Source: Limnovirga soli (lineage in GTDB: Bacteria; Bacteroidota; Bacteroidia; Chitinophagales; Chitinophagaceae). From it: a stretch of DNA of 64,000 nt. Position 1 is the first letter of the stretch. Each line of letters opens with the position of its first letter. The stretch is from NCBI RefSeq assembly GCF_013106755.1, contig NZ_WHPF01000013.1:113196-177195 (forward strand), in the 5' to 3' direction. Both the position numbers and the translations under genes were made by a program. The notes below the pieces were generated by a model. The model made no database searches. It was not told where the DNA came from and saw nothing but the letters and a program-made list of their open reading frames with translations. Shown one piece after another: positions 7,479-14,727 of the stretch.

Positions 7479-7549
7479 GAATTCTAGATATTTTGCATGA
7501 TTTTGCACCTATCTTTTATCTTTTTTCAGATGCAAAATATCTAGAATTC
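7479..7549. repeat. 20-bp perfect inverted repeat with 31-bp spacer
   Basis: GAATTCTAGATATTTTGCAT (7479-7498) and its exact complement (7530-7549). Further ATGCAAA or TTTTGCA blocks occur at 7463-7469 and in the spacer (7501-7507), giving an iteron-like set. It lies upstream of the small ORF, ParB-like and methyltransferase genes, so it is a candidate centromere, origin or operator. The rest of 7319-7894 shows a GC-rich hairpin near 7354-7395 and nothing else I can name. Confidence 0.65.
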
Positions 7550-7736
7550 TGACAGAACTTCGTGGGTTTTTATTCTTCCCTAATAGAATCAAAGTAGTCC
7601 CTTAGTATTTCATATAAGTCATCAATACCCTCGTATATTCCTCCAAGGCTTCTTATCTACCTTTGAAACCTTATGTACTCAAGATGAATATGTATTTATT
7701 TGATGTTGTCAATTGTTCTTTTGTAAATACCAGACA

Positions 7737-8044
7737 AATTTGACCCCCTTTAGCCAAAGCAATGTGACCCCCTATGAATACATTCCAAAAAAGTATTAAT
7801 ACAGGCCTGCTGAAGAAGACTAAAAAGATATAAAGAACAGTTGTTTTGTAGAACTAAACTAATGATTAATTTCAGTTCATTGATTTTATAAAAATTATTG
7901 CATTGTTTCTGCGGTACCTTTTTGTTTTTTTCTTTGGAACTCGCCACAAAGTTCTATTCGTATAGATTGGTGAACGATTCTATCCAGGATAGTATCAGCA
8001 AGCGTTTCAGGAAATGAGAACAACCACCAATTGACAGTCACTCC
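7737..8044 (-). mobile_element. IS21-family insertion sequence remnant
   Basis: One end is preserved: TGACCCCCT occurs at 7741 and again at 7764 as TGTGACCCCCT, the multiple terminal repeats typical of IS21. Inside it, only the last part of the istB helper gene survives. The transposase gene istA and the other end are missing. Confidence 0.7.
7895..8044 (-). pseudogene. istB C-terminal fragment (IS21 ATP-binding helper)
   Basis: About 49 codons ending in TAA at 7895 read VNWWLFSFPETLADTILDRI then VHQSIRIELCGEFQRKK. This matches the conserved IstB C-terminus (WW, the TIADAILDRIVH-like block, then RIEL-GES-RKK). The Walker A and B region is absent, so the gene is dead. Confidence 0.75.
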
Positions 8045-8269
8045 AGAACTTCAATAGTTGCTAATGCAACAATTGAGACTGTAACTTTCGCGGCTGCTTT
8101 CTTTGCAACAGCAAGGGTTGTCTTCAGCCCGGTAAATAAGAAGACAGCAATACTCCGTGGTGTATATGCGGATGGCAATTCTGGTTGTGGTTCTTACTTG
8201 ATCAAGGCTGGCATGACGGCTTTGACAGCTTCTACTGAGTACAAGTGGAATATGATTGTTGTGGAATAA
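8043..8269 (+). pseudogene. 3' fragment of an unidentified gene, joined to IS remnant
   Basis: An open frame without a plausible start runs from the IS junction to TAA at 8267-8269 (C-terminal residues YKWNMIVVE; internal GVYADGNSGCGSYLIKAG). The alanine/threonine-rich composition is reminiscent of phage or surface structural proteins, but no family can be named. It is probably the surviving tail of the gene hit by the IS21 element. Confidence 0.5.
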
Positions 8270-8427
8270 CTATATAAACGCTCCCACCGTGTGATTAGGA
8301 GCTCCACACCAAGACGACAGGAATAAACAAGCAGATTATTTAGAATTGAGATTGAGGACGAATTTGGATAGTTTAAACGCAATCCGGATAAGTCCTTTTA
8401 ATAATACATACTTCCGCTTAAATAATT

Positions 8428-9018
8428 CTACTGAATAGCCTTTTCAAAAAAAGCACCCACATAATAGTAATCGTTCTCTGGATGTGGTTTCTCATCATAA
8501 CCAAGATATGGCTTTACAAGCACTTTAAGGTGAACATCCGGTAATCGATAATCGTAATAAATAAATTCGTCAATCTGCGTTAGTTTAGGCTTTCCGTATT
8601 TTGAGCTGAAGTCATCTATGAGGGCATCTTTTTCATCAGCAGTTACGGCGTAAAAGCTTTCAATATGTGCATAGATTGGCACAAACTTCTCTCGTTTTAA
8701 ACTTGGATTATGGTAGGTTATTGAAAATTGTGAAAGAGTTCCCAATCCAATTATTAGCAAAAAGGCATCAACTTTCTTATTTGCCGAAAATTTGTAGATT
8801 AAACCCTTCTCTACAACCTTGACTTTTTTGCTCTTGATTAATGCATTCAATTGTGAGGAAATGTCTTTGTTAAGTTCGAGTCCTAACGGCAACACAGTTT
8901 TGGATTTTGAAGGCAAAACAGTTTCAGAGTTTAAGGGCAATACAGTTTCGGCTTGAGATTCTTGTTCATGGCAACTGCAAAAAAAAAGTGTAATGAGAAA
9001 GACAGTTTTAATATTCAT
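8428..9018 (-). CDS. Putative lipoprotein, 196 aa
   Basis: It starts MNIKTVFLITLFFCSCHEQ, a lipoprotein signal peptide with a cysteine at the lipobox, so export and lipid anchoring are expected. An upstream ATG (9036) would put six residues before the signal peptide and is less likely. A three-fold TVLP micro-repeat (ETVLPLNS, ETVLPSKS, KTVLPLG) forms a low-complexity spacer after the lipid anchor. The rest is a small alpha/beta domain of unknown family. The gene is alone on the minus strand between the IS remnant and the holin. Confidence 0.7.
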   Translation of the reverse strand: MNIKTVFLITLFFCSCHEQESQAETVLPLNSETVLPSKSKTVLPLGLELNKDISSQLNALIKSKKVKVVEKGLIYKFSANKKVDAFLLIIGLGTLSQFSITYHNPSLKREKFVPIYAHIESFYAVTADEKDALIDDFSSKYGKPKLTQIDEFIYYDYRLPDVHLKVLVKPYLGYDEKPHPENDYYYVGAFFEKAIQ

Positions 9019-9169
9019 ACAATAGTTTATCGACACACAATATAATAAAATACGAAGTAAGCAAATGCCACTATATAATATACTTCTTTTTTAAAACTTA
9101 AATTTTCAAGGTTTCCTGTGATGTTCATTTGAACACCTTGGTTGATACTATAAGGATAAACAACGCTGG

Positions 9170-9688
9170 ATGAACATCCCTTACCACAAATCAGTCCTTG
9201 CTAAAGTTTTGTCTGTCCTCTCCATGAAGAAACACATCCTAAACTTCCTTGTCGCCGTCGGAATGTACTCTGCAGGGACAAAGGTTTACCTTGTAGGAAT
9301 CTTTACGCTTGTGATATTCGATGCGCTTACAGGCGTCATGGCGGCCAGACAATGTGATGAGAAGTTTGAGAGTAAGAAGTTCCGGAAGGGATGGATTGAT
9401 AAGATTGACCTATACTCAATGCTCATGTTCAGCGTGTTCATACTAGAATACAAGCTGAAGACAATGGTTTCATACGACCCTCAGTTCATGTTGTTCACTG
9501 TGACCTTCCTGGTTGCTTCATACGAGTGCATAAGCGTCGTGGAGAACATATACACGATATATCCCAAGATGGCGATTTTGAAGACGGTAATGAGGCTCAT
9601 TGGCAAGCTACAGGACAAGGTTGTAGAGAAGGCCGAAAACGCAATTGACAACTTGGGGGACGAAGGCCAGCATGACGGAGTTAAATAG
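9170..9688 (+). CDS. Phage holin family protein
   Basis: 172 residues with hydrophobic segments near residues 26-55 and 100-118. The block TLVIFDALTGVMAAR matches the conserved region of the toxin-secretion/phage-lysis holin family (Phage_holin_4 type), as does the short Lys/Glu-rich tail. Holins form inner-membrane lesions that let endolysin out. No endolysin or other lysis gene is adjacent, so this is either a phage remnant or has been recruited for another role. It is the only complete plus-strand gene between 1.7 and 12.4 kb, and GC-richer than its AT-rich neighbours. Confidence 0.8.
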   Translation: MNIPYHKSVLAKVLSVLSMKKHILNFLVAVGMYSAGTKVYLVGIFTLVIFDALTGVMAARQCDEKFESKKFRKGWIDKIDLYSMLMFSVFILEYKLKTMVSYDPQFMLFTVTFLVASYECISVVENIYTIYPKMAILKTVMRLIGKLQDKVVEKAENAIDNLGDEGQHDGVK

Positions 9689-9705
9689 TAACCAATTACT
9701 GAATT

Positions 9706-10233
9706 CTAAATCATTTCAATACCCAAATTCATTCTTATGTGTATTATAATTAGCGATTCAATTTTTCTGGATTCTTCTAAAAAATATTCGTAAGATTCTT
9801 TTGCACTGCGGATAGTTTTGCTTTTATAACTCGAATGAATATATGGATTTCCCAAAGCACCTTTATTTTCTTCAAGTGAACTCAAAGTGTCACTTAACAA
9901 TTCTCTATAATCCAATAGTAGGTTATAAAGTATGTCTGTAATGTAAGGTTGATTAACCAATAAATAACTGGAAAAATCATTTAAGCTTTCTCTAGTTTTT
10001 TCTTTTATTTGGGTATCACTACTATTGTAGTAATCAAAAATCAATTTATTGCTTTTGAATAAGCGTTCTAACGTTCCTCTGTATACATCAATCCTTTCTT
10101 TGAATATTCCTGAAAATGAAATCTCATACTTCTTGAATCTTTTATTTACAGTTCTGACCATTATGATTCCGAAAATACCTGAGATGATTGCAGGTGCCAA
10201 TGGCAATAAAATATCCCAATTTGTTTTTTGCAT
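9706..10233 (-). CDS. Hypothetical single-pass membrane protein, 175 aa
   Basis: One N-terminal transmembrane segment (LLPLAPAIISGIFGIIMV, residues about 9-26) is followed by a long helical cytoplasmic or periplasmic domain with many Tyr, Ser and Glu residues. No family was recognised. It is convergent with the holin gene (17 bases between stops) and lies 21 bases downstream of the zinc-ribbon membrane gene, so these two probably form a small operon. Membrane-plus-helical proteins near an integrase are often accessory or defence genes, but nothing here shows that directly. Confidence 0.65.
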   Translation of the reverse strand: MQKTNWDILLPLAPAIISGIFGIIMVRTVNKRFKKYEISFSGIFKERIDVYRGTLERLFKSNKLIFDYYNSSDTQIKEKTRESLNDFSSYLLVNQPYITDILYNLLLDYRELLSDTLSSLEENKGALGNPYIHSSYKSKTIRSAKESYEYFLEESRKIESLIIIHIRMNLGIEMI

Positions 10234-10254
10234 TCTTTTTTTTTAATAAAATAA

Positions 10255-11058
10255 TCAATTCCATTTCCATCTATCCAATAGTTTGAGTCTATTTCTTAAA
10301 ACAAATAATCCCCATTTTGATTTTACTTTATTTTTTTTAATTTTTCTATTTAAGAGAATTTCAAAGGTTAAATCTGGTTCAATAAAAGTTCCATTATTAT
10401 AGCACTCGTTGCAAAATGCTGTATTTAAACTTCCATCTTGGTCAGTACCATTCTTAATCATAGAATCAAATTCAGTAAGGCAACTTTGACAGTATTGGTA
10501 ATATTTTTTCTTCTCATTTAATTGTCGCTTAAATAATTCATCTTGTAACGTTTGCTGTTTTACAATCCCAAGTATTCCGATTAACATTAGTATCATGGAA
10601 AATGTTACAAAGTTATTTGTATCCTCAAATTCATCATGCAAGTCCTTGGAATAATTTTTTATTTTTTTTGTAAATAATTCTAGTTTAAGACTACCTAAAT
10701 CTATTTTATTATTTAACCTTACAATATTCAAATACATTTTATAAAAATTATCATAGAGTATTGTAGTGTCGTAATTAGAATATTCAAAAAAAACCCTACC
10801 TGAATCATTATAACTTATTGGATTTTTGATGTTATTAATAAAAGCAAGTCTTTTAGATTCACTTTTTATGTTTTCAACTTCGTTATCAACTGACTGTCTT
10901 TCAACTTCTAAACTGTCCGCCTGATTATCAAATTGTATAGATAAATTTTCAAAAGATTTATAATAATTGATATAATCAGTATAGGTATATATTCCTAATC
11001 CTAAACCCAATAGAAATATCAATTTATTTAGATTATCAGGTAATGAAGGGATTGTCAT
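10255..11058 (-). CDS. Two-pass membrane protein with C-terminal zinc ribbon
   Basis: 267 residues from the ATG at 11058. An ORF start at 11136 is rejected because it crosses the integrase terminator hairpin. The protein has a membrane segment near residues 12-25, a coiled-coil-like middle, a second membrane segment (TFSMILMLIGILGIV), and then a zinc-ribbon module CQSC...FCNEC with the intervening GTDQDGS and the following NGTF-EPD. That module strongly resembles the putative zinc ribbon family PF12674. The function is unknown. It is in tandem with the 175-aa membrane protein. Confidence 0.7.
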   Translation of the reverse strand: MTIPSLPDNLNKLIFLLGLGLGIYTYTDYINYYKSFENLSIQFDNQADSLEVERQSVDNEVENIKSESKRLAFINNIKNPISYNDSGRVFFEYSNYDTTILYDNFYKMYLNIVRLNNKIDLGSLKLELFTKKIKNYSKDLHDEFEDTNNFVTFSMILMLIGILGIVKQQTLQDELFKRQLNEKKKYYQYCQSCLTEFDSMIKNGTDQDGSLNTAFCNECYNNGTFIEPDLTFEILLNRKIKKNKVKSKWGLFVLRNRLKLLDRWKWN

Positions 11059-11084
11059 ATAATTTCTAGAGTTTATAAATGAAA

Positions 11085-11111
11085 ATGCCGACCCCATGAA
11101 GAAGTCGGCAT
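11085..11111 (-). terminator. Terminator downstream of the integrase
   Basis: ATGCCGAC and GTCGGCAT form an 8-bp stem, with TTTTC following on the minus strand. Confidence 0.7.
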
Positions 11112-11137
11112 GTAAAATATAACAAATAAGAAACAAA

Positions 11138-12379
11138 TCAAAAATTCAGTAGGGTAGAAGAAACATTCTTGTAGACATCAGTAGGCAATGATTTCAGATA
11201 GTGCTCTGTCGTTGCGGTTGAAGTGTGTCCCATCATATCACTTATGAATGCAATCGGCGTTCCGTCCAGCTTCATCTTCGTTCCGAAGGAGTGTCTAGCC
11301 AAAGCCAAGTTCAATTGAACATCTAAACCAATTTGTTCGCCAATCTTGTTCAGCTTTTTGTTCATGTGTCTCTTGAACGACTGCAACCTCTTTTCCATCT
11401 GCTCAGCCGACATGTCATTTGACAGGATAGGAAATATAAAGTCATCAGCATGTTTATTTGTGCCCCTACGCCTCTTCAAAATCTCTTTTGCCTCATCGTG
11501 AAGGTAGACAACCACATCCTTACCACCCTGCTTTGTCCTGCTCGTCTTGCTTCTTTCGAAGGAGAACATTTCGCCAACCAAGTATCTGTTGCGCAGGTGT
11601 AGAATGTCCTTTATGTTCATCCCGTTGCACAGGTAGGAGAAAAAGAAAAAGTCCTTTGCCTTATACTCTGCAGAACCAGCAGGCTTGTACTCAAACAGCA
11701 ATTTCAAGTCCTTCGGATATAGAACTGACTTGCTGCGCGATGATACGCCGACCGAGTAGTCCTTGAATGGGTAGTTCTTCTGAGAAATCAGCCCCATCTT
11801 TATCGCCTTATTGAATATCACCCTAAGATGCCTTAGGTACATGTTCGTGGTCGATATGCTCCTTCCGTTCTTCTTCATCCATGCGGCGTACGACCGAAGG
11901 TAGTCAACATCAATATCCTCAAGGTTCATCTCCCCACGAAAGTTAACCAACGACCTTATCGTACCCCTATAAAGGATTGAGGTCTTGAATCTCTCCTCCT
12001 TGTTCAGTTCGTCAATCTGCTGGCCAAATAAGAAACCCATGGACGTCTTCGTGAAAGAATTTATGTCTGTTTCTCCAGCAAACATCTTTCTGAATGATTC
12101 CCTTGAAGGTTTAGGCAGCATCTCAAGAACCTGCTCAGCCTTCGTCTTGTAGTCGAATAGAATCTTCCTCAACGACTTCACCTCCTCGCTGCCACCCCTT
12201 CCTTCCAAAGCCTTGTCGAAGTCCTTTCGGGTAGCATAGACCCTAAGACCTGTTTTGAACTGCTGACCGTTGAGGTATATCCCAAGCTGAATGGGACATA
12301 AAGGGTTCTTCTTGTCTGACCCGGCTTTGGGGTAGCGGGCATCGAACTGAAGGTTAACCGAGTGATTTTTCTGTTTCAT
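11138..12379 (-). CDS. Tyrosine recombinase/integrase (Bacteroidetes type)
   Basis: 413 residues: an N-terminal arm-binding domain (1-100), a SAM-like core-binding domain (about 105-205) and a catalytic domain (about 215-413). The nucleophile is Y394 in TTEHYLKSL, with H385 in MMGHTS, R362 in ARHSFGT and the beta-hairpin lysine K278. The first catalytic arginine, expected in the block CNGMNIKDIL (251-260), is not obvious, and the His of HxxR is Ala359. Loss of the first Arg is known in the CTnDOT integrase. It probably recombines the element with the tRNA-Asn att site 1.3 kb away. Divergent from the TIR-like gene. Confidence 0.92.
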   Translation of the reverse strand: MKQKNHSVNLQFDARYPKAGSDKKNPLCPIQLGIYLNGQQFKTGLRVYATRKDFDKALEGRGGSEEVKSLRKILFDYKTKAEQVLEMLPKPSRESFRKMFAGETDINSFTKTSMGFLFGQQIDELNKEERFKTSILYRGTIRSLVNFRGEMNLEDIDVDYLRSYAAWMKKNGRSISTTNMYLRHLRVIFNKAIKMGLISQKNYPFKDYSVGVSSRSKSVLYPKDLKLLFEYKPAGSAEYKAKDFFFFSYLCNGMNIKDILHLRNRYLVGEMFSFERSKTSRTKQGGKDVVVYLHDEAKEILKRRRGTNKHADDFIFPILSNDMSAEQMEKRLQSFKRHMNKKLNKIGEQIGLDVQLNLALARHSFGTKMKLDGTPIAFISDMMGHTSTATTEHYLKSLPTDVYKNVSSTLLNF

Positions 12380-12492
12380 GTTTTATATTTTCACCGAAGA
12401 TGCCGTGTGCAAGAATGGCGCATCCTACCCGTCGCGCTAAACAATTGCAAGGATTTTGCAAGATTGATTATCTTAGATACACAAAACCCTAT

Positions 12493-13404
12493 ATGATGGA
12501 ACATACCAACGGCAAGCCGAAGGCAGAAATAAAGTCAAATACCGAGACAATTCAGGAAGGCAAGGAAACATGTGGAATCATTATGCCAATTGCAGATTCA
12601 CCAGGATATGAACCAGGTCACTGGATTTCTGTTAAAAAAATTGTTGAAGCAGTAATAGACGAGGCAGGTTTTATTCCAAAGATGGTAAGCGATTCCGATG
12701 ACATAAAAATTATACATACAAATATTGTCTCAAATATAGCCGACAATCCAATTATTGTATGTGACGTAAGCTCAAGAAATCCAAACGTTATGTTTGAACT
12801 TGGTCTCAGATTAGCTTTCGATAAACCGGTGGTTATTATAAAAGACGAAGACGGCAAAACCCCCTATTCATTCGATATTTCACCTGTGAAACACATATCA
12901 TACCCTTCTGGTCTTCACTTTCACGAAATTAACGAGTTCAGGGATAAGTTAAAGGGCGCCATATGTTCTACCCGTGATGAATCTAGGAAAAAAGACTATT
13001 CACCTTTTTTGAAAAACTTTGCGAAAATAAAAGCAAAAACAATAAATGAAGAAGAAGCTGGCTTATTAACATTCTTTGAAAAGAAGTTTCAAGAATATGA
13101 AATTAGAAATGTTGCCCTGATAAAAAGTTTAATGAGTAGATTAGAAACAAAAACTGTTTCAAGTTTTGATTCCAAACAAAAAGAATATCAGGATTATAAT
13201 AGTCCTATTGTAAACGAATTTAAGGATTTTATAAAAAGAAATTCAACTTCAACAAATTTAACTATTCCCCCAAGTATGCTAATTGAAGAATTTATAAAAG
13301 AAACAAGAAAAGGGTCACCTCTTATTGCTTCTTTAATTTCTGAAAGTAGTCAATTAAGGAAAATATTTCAAGATTGTGTTTTAGAACATCAGTCTAAATT
13401 TTGA
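12493..13404 (+). CDS. Nucleoside-deoxyribosyltransferase/TIR-like nucleotide-binding protein
   Basis: About 303 residues from the ATG at 12493. An in-frame ATG at 12400 lies in the integrase promoter region and has poor coding character. The N-terminal half holds the motif IIVCDVSSRNPNVMFELGLR (about 88-107), the hallmark of the nucleoside 2-deoxyribosyltransferase-like and TIR-like fold, with the conserved Asp, Asn-Pro-Asn and the catalytic-type Glu in FELG. The C-terminal half is helical and lysine-rich. Relatives act as NAD- or nucleotide-processing enzymes, several in anti-phage defence. Its position between integrase and att site is typical cargo placement. The defence role is inference. 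Confidence 0.65.
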   Translation: MMEHTNGKPKAEIKSNTETIQEGKETCGIIMPIADSPGYEPGHWISVKKIVEAVIDEAGFIPKMVSDSDDIKIIHTNIVSNIADNPIIVCDVSSRNPNVMFELGLRLAFDKPVVIIKDEDGKTPYSFDISPVKHISYPSGLHFHEINEFRDKLKGAICSTRDESRKKDYSPFLKNFAKIKAKTINEEEAGLLTFFEKKFQEYEIRNVALIKSLMSRLETKTVSSFDSKQKEYQDYNSPIVNEFKDFIKRNSTSTNLTIPPSMLIEEFIKETRKGSPLIASLISESSQLRKIFQDCVLEHQSKF

Positions 13405-13652
13405 TAATTACATGATATAAACATCGCAATAGAACCCGCAATCAAACCAATGTAAATACTGCAAATAATCTCAAAATGGATTGGACCAGGAAAGACCATT
13501 TAGCTGGGTCGAACCGAATAGTCCACTAATTTTACAGGCTAAAGGATTTTTGTACAACCCAATGGTGGCGTGTGTTTCGGGGTATAATCAAGACAAATAA
13601 CAGGGTGAATTGAGCAGGAGACAGGGGTTTTACCCCAGAAGGGCTAGGCCTT
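13405..13652. other. Element right end, non-coding
   Basis: No gene. Two short hairpins (GGGGTTTTACCCC at 13624-13636 and AGAAGG...CCTTCT at 13638-13654) abut the att core and may be recombinase-binding arms. Confidence 0.45.
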
Positions 13653-13694
13653 CTGTTAATCAGAGGGTCGCTGGTTCAAGTCCAGCTTCGGGAG
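13653..13694 (+). other. attR: 3' fragment of tRNA-Asn
   Basis: Starts in the anticodon loop (CTGTTAA, anticodon GTT), then variable loop, T arm GCTGG-TTCAAGT-CCAGC, acceptor strand TTCGGGA and discriminator G, as in tRNA-Asn. The 5' half (acceptor, D arm and 5' anticodon strand) is missing and the preceding bases do not pair. It is therefore the duplicated 3' end left by integration rather than a functional tRNA. Confidence 0.85.
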
Positions 13695-13695
13695 C

Positions 13696-13737
13696 TAAAA
13701 GCTAAAAGCCATCAATTTTGATGGCTTTTAGCTTTTA
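13696..13737. terminator. Bidirectional terminator of the original tRNA-Asn gene
   Basis: A perfect 20-bp palindrome (left arm TAAAAGCTAAAAGCCATCAA) with a 2-base loop, two bases after the tRNA fragment. Confidence 0.85.
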
Positions 13738-13986
13738 TACCTCTACCATGCTAAAGGCATGCACCCAAAGCAGAAATGTCTATTTATCTCTTTATTACCA
13801 ATTACCCGCTGTAACGGAAAATGCCTGTACAATTGTAATCTACCTCTAATTGAGGATTTGCGCACAAGCGTGTACAATGTGAATTAATCGGGTTTGCTTT
13901 TGCTCATACATGTGATGGCGTACAAGAGTGCGACGCAACGGATGCCACAATAAAGCGCTTAAGATGGGCTCAAAAAAAAATACTTA
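13738..13986. other. Intergenic, holds the first chromosomal repeat copy
   Basis: Apart from the dispersed repeat at 13920-13938, I see no gene or RNA here. Confidence 0.4.
13920..13938 (+). repeat. Dispersed repeat, copy 1
   Basis: GTACAAGAGTGCGACGCAA, 226 bases beyond the element boundary and 49 bases beyond the 3' end of the cupin gene. An outer GGGCTC block lies at 13967-13972. This orientation is called F. Confidence 0.85.
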
Positions 13987-14598
13987 TCAGGCAGCTACCC
14001 TTTGCAAAATTACTTTGCAGGCACAGGCTGAGGTAACTGTTACCACATGAGGCAGATGTAAGGGAATGGATAAAAAATCTCCCGGCTCTAAGTGGTGTGT
14101 TAACTGGCCAATGGCTATGGTACAACTGCCTTCTACCACCAGAAATTTTTCGTAAGTGTCATCATGTACCTCTTGCGGGGCCATGGTTTTTATCCAAACA
14201 ATAGCGGTTAATACACTGGCGTTATGGCCAATAATACGGGCAAACAGATCTTCGTCAGTAGCAGGGGCCTGCATATCTGCACGCTTCAACCACCCGGCAA
14301 AATCATTTATTTCCGATGTTTCGGAAAGCAAGGGTGGAAAAGAAGGGGCTTCGCCATGCGCCATGCGTTTCATATAATCTATGGTGGCCATTAAAAATGG
14401 TTTAACCGTTGGGTTGGGTTGCACCTCATTTGCTTTGGCAAAGTTTTCGAATTGGGCGGCAACCTCGTCTATAGCTGCACGTAGTGGTGGCTGGGCTGCT
14501 GCGGCAGCTTCCAATGCTGCCATTTCTGTGGGGGGCAATAAGCCCAGCACATATTCTTCAAGCATGCCCGATTGTATGTAATGCTCAATATCTGTCAT
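13987..14598 (-). CDS. ChrR-like cupin anti-sigma factor-type protein
   Basis: 203 residues from MTDIEHYIQSG. A longer ORF start at 14661 adds unrelated sequence. The N-terminal block SGMLEEYVLGLLPPTEMAAL resembles the anti-sigma factor zinc-finger/RskA-like N-terminus. The C-terminal 100 residues are a cupin barrel (HDDTYEKFLVVEG...LEPGDFLSIPLHLPHVV). This layout recalls ChrR, which holds an ECF sigma factor and senses oxidants through a metal-bound cupin. The usual zinc-binding His/Cys set of the N-terminal domain is not clear. No sigma-factor gene is adjacent, so its partner is elsewhere or the protein has another role. Confidence 0.65.
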   Translation of the reverse strand: MTDIEHYIQSGMLEEYVLGLLPPTEMAALEAAAAAQPPLRAAIDEVAAQFENFAKANEVQPNPTVKPFLMATIDYMKRMAHGEAPSFPPLLSETSEINDFAGWLKRADMQAPATDEDLFARIIGHNASVLTAIVWIKTMAPQEVHDDTYEKFLVVEGSCTIAIGQLTHHLEPGDFLSIPLHLPHVVTVTSACACKVILQRVAA

Positions 14599-14676
14599 GG
14601 TACCTGAAGGCGAAGATAATTTATTATTTATACTAAGTGGTGGTTGAACCTGGCCATACAATAGGCATTAAGCATT

Positions 14677-14696
14677 CTTGCGTCGCAGGCTTGTAC
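14677..14696 (-). repeat. Dispersed repeat, copy 2 (diverged)
   Basis: CTTGCGTCGCAGGCTTGTAC between the cupin gene start and the end of the RMD1-family gene. It has two changes in the centre (AGGC for ACWC), and an outer CCTGGCC block at 14649-14655. Confidence 0.75.
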
Positions 14697-14727
14697 TTTT
14701 AGTAACATATAGCAACAGGCATTGTGT

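Larger units (their letters stand above)
1..13694. mobile_element. Integrated genetic element (right part; left end outside window)
   Basis: Seen: a tyrosine integrase at 11138-12379 lies about 1.3 kb from a 3' tRNA-Asn fragment at 13653-13694. The interval carries replication-like, ParB-like, methyltransferase and holin genes, an IS21 remnant, and none of the dispersed repeat that punctuates the flanking chromosome. Inference: an element that integrated into the 3' half of a plus-strand tRNA-Asn gene, so the intact tRNA should lie left of position 1. The cargo mixes plasmid-like (Rep/ParB) and phage-like (holin) genes. No relaxase, capsid or terminase is visible in the part seen, so ICE, phage-plasmid or decayed prophage cannot be told apart. 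Confidence 0.8.

Noticed and set aside
12400..12492. Longer start of the TIR-like gene
   Set aside because: The 31 added residues lie in the integrase promoter region and do not resemble the family.
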